From Gavia stellata (taxonomy: Eukaryota; Chordata; Aves; Gaviiformes; Gaviidae), in assembly GCF_030936135.1 (NCBI RefSeq), contig NC_082620.1, forward strand, positions 1,240,001-1,304,000: a stretch of DNA of 64,000 nucleotides, given 5' to 3'. The position numbers were made by a program, and so were the translations under genes. The notes under the pieces were generated by a model. The model was not told where the DNA came from. It ran no database searches and saw nothing but the letters and a program-made list of their open reading frames with translations. Shown here in pieces: positions 24,801-36,800 of this stretch. Position 1 is the stretch's first letter, and each line of letters opens with the position of its first letter.

Positions 24801-27800
24801 TCGCATGGACCAGTATTTTAATCAAATGGAGAAGATAGTGAAAGAGAGGAAAACATCTTCAAGGATTCGGTTCATGCTTCAGGATGTAATAGACCTAAGG
24901 CTGGTAGGTATCAAGTCAAGTAAGTAAAAGAGCATGTTCCCTTTCACGTCCAGGCTGGAAGAGTCCTCACGCAAGAGCAGGGATTTACAGTATTTACAGC
25001 AGAAGTGGGATGTTAGGGGGAGATCTGTGCCCCTTGTGCCAAAAGCCTGGCTGTTCAAAGACAAGAAATCTCTCCAGTTTGCCCTAACGAAGGCCAAGGT
25101 TGGTAGACAGATTAACCACTTGTGTCGGGTGTTGTGGTTCTGCTTAACGTTAGGCACGTGCCCACACTGCCTTCTCACGCCGCTAGTCCAGCCCTGTTGC
25201 AGCAGACACACCTGAGCTTTTTCCACAGGAGAGGTTTTGGGTGGTGTTTTCCCCACAGCATCCCTTGTGCATGTCTGTGTCAGTCGCGCTGCTCGGCTGT
25301 CTTCGTTTCCGTGCGCTCTGGGTGTAACTGTTTCCCGCCAGCTCTTATTTGCACTGATGGGACCGAAGTGCTCTGAGGTGCATACCCCACAAGTGAGGGG
25401 GACTGGTTAGTGGGGCTGTAAAAACTGTGAGGATCTTTTTCATGGCAGTATGGATTTCATCGAAAGATGGTTCTATATTAGCCTGTATTGCTAGCACGAC
25501 CGCGCATCTGCTAGTTGTTTACTGGCCATATTGTGCCGACAAAAGCAAACGGAGTCTGCGCTCCATCAGAATGTGACGATGGTGGGTCCACACTAAGCTC
25601 CAAAAATTAATAACCTGGTGTAGACAAGTGCACACACAGTGCAGACGGGGACCTGCCCCTGTAGTAGGCAATGGTTTTGAACATAGCAAAGGGGTTAAAG
25701 CTGGCGTCTCGTACCGTGAAGGGTGTCTCTACGCTGTGCAGTTGAAGATGTGACTGCAGCTTGCACAAACCTGCCCAAACACCTGTAATTTCAGCCATGT
25801 AGGTGCTGATAGCAGCGTGGCTTTAGCAGTGCTGGGCTCAAGACTTGAGTCAAGTCCTGGGCGGGTTTTACTCGTACCTCAGATAGCTGTTTTGAAGCTG
25901 GTTTGGGGGTCTGTGGAGGCCGAAGTTACTGTTTTGACTGCAGGGTACGCAAAGACGTTACCCCGAAAGTTGTAATGAGGTTGTCGCAAGATCAAGAGAC
26001 AGTCTGGTTATTCTGGGGATCGGTGGATCTGTGCAGTGCATGGTTGAATAGACACATCAGGCAGCAAAAATGTTTTGTGGAGAGACAGCTCCACCTCTCT
26101 CTGCAGGATTCCTGTCTCAGCCATCACGATCCCTGGAGTGGCAAAGCACCATCTCCAGATAAAATACAGTCGCTGCTTCTTTATTTTCAGGGTTTCATTT
26201 TTTTCCTCAAGCTTGGAGGAATGGCTCCAACAAACAGTGTCAGTAATAAACAGATGGAGAGTGCCATCAGCCTCCCTCTAGTCCATCTCTTTCCTCTGAA
26301 CCTAGAGAGACTGGAAAGCTGGGAATGTGCGGGATGCTAGGGGTTAAAACGTCTTGAATTCAGCCAAGGTCACGTCTTCACTGCAGCCTCCACCAAAACT
26401 TATACTGCAGTGAATATACCAGAGTATATAGCTTTGACCTGTGGTGCTGGGGTAACTGTGTCCGCAACGTGACCCAGCACCACAAAATCTTCCCCAGTCC
26501 CTTGGGGAGCAGCCCCTCTAACACGTTACAAGGGTGGGAGGATTAGGCCTCCTTCGCGGTGTTCAAAATACCCCATTTACGATGCTCTCCTGGTAATATC
26601 TCTGCGCACGCATTTGCTTCTTTCCTAGTGCAACTGGGTTTCACGGAGAGCTGACCAGGGCCCAAAAACCATCGAGCAGATTCATAAAGAAGCCAAGATT
26701 GAAGAGCAAGAAGAACAGAGGAAGGTCCAACAACTCATGACCAAAGAGAAGAGGAGACCGGGTAAAGTAAAAGCCAAGTTGGCTGCTTGTTTCACTCATT
26801 TCATATCCAGTGGCCGTAGTCAGAATCCCACATAAAAGAGAAAAGTCGGGTTTTTCCTAAGTGTAATGAGCAAAGGGAATTGGGGACTGATTATGGCTGA
26901 GTCTGGAGGAGGAACAGACTTGCCATGGGTTGGCTGTGTGGATTTTTCAGGGGCAAATCCCTTGGGTAAAAATAAACAATCGCAGGCCAATAGTGCTTAA
27001 GTTTTGTATTCATGCAAACCATGTTTGATTTTGGGACAGGCTGCCAGAAATCTGTTATAACAAGTCACTACGTAGGAGTCAGATTTGCCATCCATTCTTG
27101 CATGCAGCAGCATCTAATTTCAGGAGAATAGCATCTAATTTCAAGAGTAACCATGTTGTCTTTAGCTGTTAAAGTTGTGAGGTGTTAACTCGGCATGAGA
27201 AAGTGTCTTGGCGTTACCTTAAATTGCTACCAGCCCTTGAGGCTGGCACTAACCTGAAGGTGAATTTGGAGTGACCGGGAAAACAAAGACTGGGACAGAG
27301 CGGGGCAAGGAGAAAGTAATCTTTGGGATTCTTTAATACTAAGGATTGTCAAATGAAAGTGCCGTGAAAACGGGGCATAAAGAAAATGCGCATAGGCTTC
27401 GTTTTCATTCTCCTAAAACTGGCATCGGGAGAAGGTGAGGAACTTGCGATTGCTTGAATGGTTCTGCATCTAGACTAGCCCAGCCCTGCTGAAATCTGTG
27501 CAACCAGTGCGGCTTTGGGTTAGCAAAGGCACGTCGTCTGCTCCTTTTGTCAGCTTCTGAACGCACAGTACGTGCAGCCGTATCCAGATAGGAAGAACAC
27601 ACTGAGAAATCTAACCAGGAAGAATTCGCTACCAAAAACAGCCCTTGAAAATAGTGAGATCTTTTATGTCAAGGTTATTTTGTATTAATACAAGTCAGGC
27701 AAGCGAGTTATGTCATCTTAGTCTGACGAAACACTCCGACAGACGTGATTTCTGCACAGAATTGTGCTGAGGCTTAGCAGAAACATTCCATCTTCTTTTC

Positions 27801-30800
27801 CTCCCCCTGTTGAACTTGGAGAAGATCACCTGCATTCTCCCGGGGTGCCGCTGGAGCAGCGGGGATGAGCTAAGGACGGTTGTGTTTGTCGTCTGGCAGG
27901 TGTCCAGCGGGTCGATGAAGGCGGTTGGAACACTGTGCAGGGGGCAAAGAACAGCAGAGTGCTGGACCCCACCAAGTTCCTTAAAATCACCAAGGTAGGT
28001 GCCAGCACAAGACTTGTTCAGAGCAACAAAAATGCCGAGGTCTTACCTTACTGTCCATCTAGGAAAGACTGATACAGTGTTTACAGGTCAAAACTTGGGT
28101 TTTGGGACATTTTAAATCCCCGGAGTTAATACTGTACGTAAATAAAGCACAAAGGAAGACTCTGTTGTCTTCTGAATATTCCTATTTTGTTTGTTCTGAG
28201 GGAAAGGAGTATGCATGCACTTGTTCTTAGGTTCATAGCGTCCTTCTAGTGACCCAGAAGTTCTCTTAGTTGGACAAATCTGCATTTTATTAAATGATGA
28301 AAAGAGGATGTGAGTCGAAAATCGTGTGTGATGGTGATGCAGCACATCACATGGCTGTTACAGAAAGGGTGTCAAACACCTGTCTGACAGAAATCCTTTG
28401 CTGCCTCCAGTTCTCAAGACCCTATTCTGACGCTGCTTCTTAGTAGAATGAGGATGCCACATGCATTTTGAAAACAAAATGTTCCTGACGCGTCACAGAT
28501 GGCAGCACTCCAGGCTTGAAAGGTTCAAGCAGTACGAGAAGAGCTGTGTCTGCTTTTACAGCGTTTCTGGACTGCTGTGCGGTGCAGTTGCATCCTTCAA
28601 TATGTGATAAACTTTCATGCCCATCCTCCAGATGAGCATCTTCCTGTTATTTACCATTAACGTGGTGATTTGGGGACATTTATGTCAGGCTGCAGGTTAG
28701 GCAAGCTTGGAGATTTCTCCTTTTTTAATGGTCTTCCGAACAGCTTTGGGATCTCTTGCCAAGGAGAACTCCGTCTTTCACATAACTCAGGGTGTTTCCT
28801 AGACATTCCCTTGTCCCAATTAATGTCACTCTCCCTGAATTTTACTCTCAGTGTCTGGGTGCTCGGAGAGCTGTAAAGCAGAACCTGGACAGACTGTAGC
28901 CCTTCTGCAGATCAAGCTCAGTTTGTTCCTTGTGAAAGTCATAAAACAAGACTCCAAAACTTAATTAGCAGGAGGGATTCAGCCTGCTTTTCTCTGGGCT
29001 TACAGCTCATCTGGGAAAAGTCCTTCTACTCCGTTTAGTACAAACACCGTACAAATAGAGCTAGCTCCACAACAGCTGCATTGTTGGAAGGAGAGAGGAG
29101 CTCATACAAAGAGATCTGCGGGGTCACAACCTCCTTGTCAATAAATTCACCTACTGAGCATTGTAAAATCCATGTTCTCTTCTTGTCAGACATCACTCTT
29201 TCCCTCCAAGTTCTGTGGCCTATTGTTGTTCTTTGCCCTCTGAATTCTGTTTGTTACCGTGCAGATTCCCCCCAAAGCCATGACTGGTAGGTGGAGTGGA
29301 CAGCAGAACCGTTTTACTCAGCACAGACAAACTGAACATCTTTCAAGTACTGATATAGTGTCCTTTTTCCTCCCTACTGAGCTTTGTAGTTCCCAACAAA
29401 AAGAAGCTCCTGGTCATTGTGAACGTGTTTCACTGACGCTTTGGAAGAGGCTCTTTACGATGTGTCTGGCTCTGTCTTCCAAAAACGTGTTAAAGTGCAT
29501 TTTGGTATTCGCAAGGCAGGATTGTTGCCAAAAAATACCCCGTTTATAATTAAGACCTACGATTTTCCCTTGTGATGGTATGCCTTGATGTGTTTTACAG
29601 CCCACAATAGATGAGAAGATTCAGCTTGTGCCTAAAGCCCAGTTGGGCAGCTGGGGAAAGGGCAGCAGTGGTGGAGCAAAGGCAAGCGAGATGGGTAAGT
29701 CAGGACGGGTCCTCACCCTCTGCTTTGCTACCAGCCGTCCTTGCCAGGGGCGGATTTGGGTGGGAATGCTTATCCCTGCGTGTGGCTGCCTGGCAAGCAG
29801 GGCTAAAGTGGGGCAGGACCAACCCTTCCCCTTCGTTTTCTCCCCATCACTCCAAAACCAGCTATTGCATAAATGATTTTGTGATGACGAGGTGTCAGCA
29901 GCTACTGACCTTGTTGTCGCTCTTCCCTGTGTTGTCTTTACAATCTCTCAGACTCCTTACGACCAAGTGCCACTAGTTTGAACAGATTTTCTGCACTGCA
30001 GCCTCCAGTGTCATCTGTATCTGCCTCATCCGCATCCTCAGAATTAGATTCTCGCAGGGCCTTAACTAGGTAAGCTTCAGTCTGCCGGTAATTTTCCCTT
30101 CCGCTGCCTGTACGCCTGCGCTTTTCACCTGCTGCTCTCGTTACCAGCACACAGAAAGAAGAGAATTTCATTGAGTTTCCAGGAATGGCTGGGTCTTTCC
30201 CCCCCACCCCGCGTACTTTGAGCTAACTTAGAACACATGCATCTTTTATAATATCATAGGAGAGACGGGTGGTATTAATTTTTAAAGCCATTACATGAAT
30301 GTTTTAGTTTCCGCTTTTCAGTCACCCTTTATCTAAAGGACATGTTTGATAGTAGTTTATAACAGGTTAAAAACTCTTCAGATAAAATGTTGTAATAAGT
30401 AGATATGCAGGTTGGATTCAATGGTCACGGATTCAGCCAGGTCAGTAAGTTTATTTATCCAGAAAAACATGTCTAAAACCTTGCAGAAACTTGGCAGGGC
30501 TTGTAAAATGCTCTGGCTGTGTCTGAGCCTTCCCGTTAGGTCTGACCAAGCCTGCCCATCATGTGATGCCTACATTAGGCTGTGCAGTGCCCTCCCACAC
30601 CCCGATTTCATCAGGCTACTCCAGCTTGTAGCATGAAACATGTATTAACCCTCAATAATTTATTAACTCTAGAAACAGTTTATAAGTGTACAATTAATGT
30701 AAAATGTCACTGGTTCTTCCTTCCAATACTCACCAGCTGCTCGACTGTTTTCTTGGGTTTGTCCCTCTGATGCTCTCCCTCCTTTTTCAACTAAAACTCT

Positions 30801-33800
30801 GGCTTACCTGGAAATTAATCCATTTTGGTATCGTTTTGCCTATCTTGCTCATTAACACAGTAATTAATAGGACAGACCCTTGTCACCTGTTGCTGGTAGC
30901 CTTCACTATTCAGAAGCTGTTTTTCAATAAATGGGTAAAAAATACACCGCCCATACCATTTCACAGTAAAACAGTGCCTTTACATGATAAAATTCACCAT
31001 TCTACTTACAAAATGAGTGCTGTAAGGATTTATTGCTTTTCCGTGTGTTCCCTAGGAAGCGTTGGCTCCGCCTGTCCACTCTTTGGATATTTGTGTTTGT
31101 GCATCTCTGAGACTTGAGTTAATTTTGATTATATTCTGTGTAGCGACAACTGTAAAAAGCCGAGACAACAGTCCCGCTGGGTTTGGGTTGTGGGGTTTTT
31201 TTCCTGCAGTTACTATAAAGCTATCGAGTATCTTTTCTAGCATTACAAGCAGGGGTTAATCGTACCATAATCTCTAAGCCCCGCGTGTTTTTGTTCCGCA
31301 GTCGTGGGAGCACGGGCAGGGAGAAGAACGACAAACCTCTCCCACCTTCCCTCTCCCGTCCCAACACCTTCCTACGGGGCAGCAGCAGTAAAGAGCTGCT
31401 GCTCGACAATCAGGCACAAGAGGAGCAGCGGAGGGAGATGCTGGAGACGGTGAAGCAGTTAACAGGCGGCATGGAGATGGACAGAAACAGCACAGAGGCA
31501 GAGAGGAATAAAGCCAAGGAATCTGGTAAGTGGCTCTTCCGTGCTCGGGGAATCTTGCTGAATGTCTGAAAAGGCATTAGGGAAAACCTATCAGGAAAAA
31601 GTGACAGATTTCTGTGCAGCGGTGTGAATATTTGGCCCGCAGTGACGCATCGTCAAGCTGCAATAGCTGTGATCTGCCTCCCAAAGGTTTGTAACACAAC
31701 TGATTCATGCGGGCCTTGGCGTCATCTCCTCTCACCAGCTCCTCCGTAGGATTCATCAGAAATGAAAGGCTGCAGATACCAGCAAAACACCGCTCCATGG
31801 CCTTGTCTTGCCTGCTCGTATCCTGTCACTGTTGCTGTTGGTTTCTGGGCTCAAAGTCCCCCAAAATCAACATCAGTTCCACAGAACTGTTTCTTCAGTG
31901 CCCGGTGAAGCCGTATCTACCCTTTCCAAACGTTTCCCAGGGCCATAACAGTGATTTGGGTCTGGGACAGACCACGCACGGCATCTTTTTAACGCTGCGT
32001 TGTCGCCAGCCCTCGTTCCAAGCAGGTCTCGGTGCAGTGCAGTGTTAGCACCCACTGGGGTGGCTTGTCGCCTTGTCAGTGCTGCAGCTCCTGCTTTTTG
32101 CTCCTGCCAGCTTGAGCCGATTTGTTAGTGAGAAAGTACTGAGGACGCTTAGGGCGATGTCCCCTGTGGACAGAACCTTTGCGATAAGTGCAGTGTTTTA
32201 CTCCTTTCCTGGGAAACATCTAGAAACTGCTACAGTGAGGAATAAGTCTCGACTGCCACAACACGGCACAGGCTCATCTTGAAGCTTGGGGACTTTGTAA
32301 AGGACTTCATAGGGACCAAGGTTTTGGGGATGTGCTCAGGAGATTGCTTTGGGTTGCTGCCCATTGCAGTCAGCATGTTTTAAATTTGCAGCGTGCTGTA
32401 ACAGCTCAAAGTTTAATTATTTAATGTTGATAGAGTGCTTTGAAGGTGCTGCATCCTGTGTCGCTGCCAACTGTGTTTCTACGAGAGGGTTGATTTACAG
32501 AAATATTGGGAGTTCATACAGGGGGAAATGTATCCAAGAAAGAAGTGACCCGTGCCTGATGGTGGGACAGGGAACACACCCTGCTCCGGTGACTGCTCTT
32601 TTCAGAGTGTCGTCTCTGAAAATGGTGCTGATTTTCCTTTGCCAAATGCGGTTTTTTTCTTATGTTTCTACCAGCCAAGCCAGAAGCCCCCCCAGCTCCA
32701 GCGCAAGAAAAGCCTTCGCTATCAGAAGAGGAAATAGAGAGGAAATGCAAATCTATCATTGATGAGTTCTTGCATATTAACGATTTTAAGGTAAGCAAAA
32801 TGAAAACCTCACTGAGCAGAAAGGTCTGTGGGACTGGAGTATGTTTTCTCTCCAGGAGCAGTGTCTGTAAGCACCCAGCTCGCACGAAGGTAACAGAAAT
32901 GGTGGGGCCTGTCAAAATTCAGGCAGCAGCAGCTCCGTGAGCGTTTTTAGGAGGGATGTCTCCCAAACTTGTTTTCTGCCCTGCTAGTAATAGGAAAAAT
33001 AGCCCAGCTTGTGTGTTTGAAGTAGCAAGATGTATGTGTATCTGTCATGAATCACTGAGCAGCTCCATAATAACAGCAATTTTGGAAACAGAAAAGCTAG
33101 TGGGAAAATAAACTGAGGTTTTCATTCAGTTATCAAAGCATGTGCTGTTCTGATCTGGAGGCAGATAAAGCAATACTAAATATTGAACAAACCACTCCGG
33201 AGTATTTTTAATAAACATTAAAAATTACTGAGCAGCTGTCATCACTTCCTAGTTAAAGGTTGAAATTTTGATTCCCTTGTAAATGGATTTTTAGCTTGTC
33301 CAGGGAGTTTGCAAGAAGTGTTACATTGGCTGCAAAGCTGATTGGTTTGATCTTCCGCTGAAATAAATTTTAAAAACCTGCCAAGTTTGCAGTGGCAGCA
33401 CTAGGGAGTTCCTAGTTTGGCACCCTAAAAGCAGAGTTGCTGCTTTTGCACTTCATCGGGCTTCCAATTAAAATCGGAAAGAGGAATATTCTTCCGATGG
33501 CTTGTTTTGCATTCACATCTAGTTATCGGGAGTAATTATTAAATCCTGGTTCGGAGGAAAAAAAAAATACACTTTAATTGGCAGTGTCCCCCAGCTTGCT
33601 GGCCTGGCAGATCTCAGCAGGAGGAGTCAGGGGCGACAGGGCTGTTAGCAAAGGAGTCTCCGGTCCTTTTCCCTTTTGCGATAGACTTCAAAGTCTTAAC
33701 CCCTGGATGTTGGGGGCGGAGGGGCTGCTTCAGTTTCTCTGCTTGTGAATACAATGACATATTTTTATGGCTGAATGGAAATAGTGTTGAATTGTGTTAG

Positions 33801-36800
33801 ACAAGTGCACCTCTGGTTAAAAAAGTAGATCAGATTGAGGCAGATTGTTTGCATTAGGGTGTTACTTGGTAATTGTGAATTCTCAGTGCTCTTCAAAGGC
33901 TGCGTGCAACCAAGCTTCTGACTAATTCAGCTTAAACTCACATTAATAAGGCCATATATGAGTGTGTTAATGTAGCACATAGCAGAGGAATAGCCGTTTC
34001 TCCTGAGTTTAGTCTTCAGTATTTAACCTGACTGTAAATTAAAACTGCTGAGCTGTATGTGGTGTCTAGTGACAACAAGGGTCGACCAGCAGCGTGTTCA
34101 CCTGTCTGTCCTGGGGACACCGGGATCCGTCGGGCACGTCTGACGGAAGAGCTCTGACCCGAGCGTGCGGTCTGGGACTGTCAGGCTTGTCACCTGCAGA
34201 AAAAAGCTGTTCGGGGCTCTAAAAATGCATCTGGGGCTGCCAGTTCTTGATAACTAAAGGCATAACCTAAGGCAAAGAGCAAATGCCTTTAGTCCGGAAG
34301 CGCGTTGAGGTCCCTTGGGCTGAACCTGGAAGGTCAGTGGAAGATCTTTGCTGATGACAGTGGAGATTTTTGAAGTGTGACATCGAGCGCTTCTCTGAAA
34401 GTCTCTATTTAAGAGTGTTTTCTTTGCTTAGGTTACAAAATGCACATGCCAGAAAGTAGAAGCTTTATAAAGAGGAAATTTTCCTCCAAACGCTCCCCAT
34501 CTATTTTCTGCTTCTTCATATGACGTGGGTCTGTAACGCAGGCATTTCTGTGCCGGATCAGATCAGGAATGTATCTAACCTGATGTCCTCTTTTTGATTT
34601 GGCTTGATATTTGATGAAGTAATAGGTGTTTTGGTGGCATCCAGAAGACAACTCCAGTCCTTTCACTGAGCAGCCAAACTGTACCCTGGAGCCTGATTGT
34701 GTATTTTTAAAAATTCTGTTGCCTGCGTGGTATAAATTCTCATTATTATTATTTGATTGCCATCTCAGTGGTGATTTGTGATGAGGTTCCACAGCCTAGT
34801 TCAGCACCTTTGCCTGACAGCTTCGCTAAACATTCGTTTCCAAAAAAACCCCAAGGCTAGCAGTCTCTTGATCTGCCATCAAAAAAATCCCCGTACCATG
34901 TACCAGGTGCTAAGCTGTGCACCCTAAACTATCTTCTAGTGGAAAACATTCATCTGCCCCGTTTTTTGATGTTTTCAGTTCAGGGAAATGATTCTGTGTG
35001 TCGTTCGAACAGGAAGCAATGCAGTGCGTGGAGGAGCTGAGCGCCCAGAATCTGCTGCCTGTTTTCGTGCGAGTGGGAGTGGAGTCGACGCTCGAGAGGA
35101 GTCAAATCACCAGGGATCACATGGGCCAGTTATTACATCAGTTGGTGCAGTCGGGAAAGCTGAGCAAGCAGGATTTCTTCAAGGGGTTTGTATTCTGCGC
35201 GTGGAAACGGGTACTTTTCTTCAGCATTCACTGCAAGTGAACAATGTTTGTGTTGGAGAGGAATGATTTCCCACCCTGCTTTGGTATCCTGCCTTCTCCA
35301 CGCATCCGTTTTGAAGCTGTGTTTTCACCTGGGTGTATTTATAAGTAATATAATTATTGCGATATATTTTTAAGTATTCAAATGCTTTAGTGAATGTAAA
35401 TATTTCCATATTTATATAAGTATTTATTTCTAAGCAAATAAGTAGGTGTCTATTTAAATGTGTGAGTTCAGATTTCTGTTTTGTGATGCATTTGTCAATG
35501 TTTGCCTTTTGGCAAATGACTGAATACGACTTAAAGAGGAGGAAGACAAAAATCTTCACGTGACATTAATGCCTGGAAGCTGCGTAGCCTGAAGTCCCGT
35601 GCATCCACAGAACCACAGCCACTCTCCCACTGGTAAAACAGGCTTCACCCATACGATGCCGCTTCTCAGGACAACTCAACTTTAAGGAGCTCCCGTGTCC
35701 TCAAGGGGCTGAGAAGGAGAGTATGTGCCAGGTGTGGTATCGGACAGGTTGGACCTTCCTCAGGGGATCTGAGTTTCGGCTGCTGGTTCATTTCAGCTCT
35801 CCAGGTTTTGTGTTCCCAGCCTGGATTTGAACTGCTGTCCAGTCGTAAAAGGATCCGTCTTCCCAGGGAGGTCCCCAGCACCACTCAGTCCTTGCTGGGG
35901 CTTAGAGCAGGGTGATGAAAACAAGGATAACCACGAAAAGCAGCCAGCAAACGGGCGGATGAAATAATGCTTTTGGATACTGAGTTTCTGGGTGTTTAGC
36001 CCCATCTTGCTGCTTTTATTTGAATCGTGTCTCACACGGTACCACTGACCACTCCGATGGCGATCTCCCTGCGCCCGTGTCGGCAGCAAATTTCGTCGTG
36101 ATGCAGTCCAGTGGCTCACAGGAAAAGCTTAGGCAGCCTGAGTTCAAAACCGTATGGAACAGCAGTAAAAAATACATATCCACAGGGAGTACATTTGTCT
36201 GTGTCCACACAGTCGCTGATGGTCAAAATGACTCGTTTGAAGTGACACATTTCCATAATGGATTGTGATTAAAGCCCTTCCTGTGTTTCCTGGAGCGTGG
36301 ATAAGTTGTTGTGAGGCCAAATAAGTAGGATCTTGATGAAATAGTGGGACGTGCGGCCTGAATGTGGCGTAAACAAAGTGAAACAGCTCCTGAAGATGAT
36401 GAAAGGGCAAGTGGTGTTCAGCGGGTGCATGAGAAGAACCCCGAAAACCACTATACTTATTCACGCAAGACAAATTACTGTGTAATTAGAGGCTATGTGA
36501 TGAGTGCTGGTCACAGCGCAAGTCTGGAGAGATACACAACGGGAAACCAATTTCTGGCAGAAATGCTTGGACAAACCTAGGTAGCAGAGGGCGTAAAGAA
36601 CAAAGCAAAGGAGATGGTTTCTGGGTTTGAAGCGCAAGAGAAAATGTGCATTTATAGTCACTAAACTGGACCCCAGAATTTTCCAGGTTTTCAGGGAAAA
36701 TGAATCATGATGAAAACTGGCAGGAGAGACAGAAAAATTATTATCTTGTACCAGGCATGGGAAGTGAAGCCACCTACAAGACTTTTACCGGAAAGAAGAG

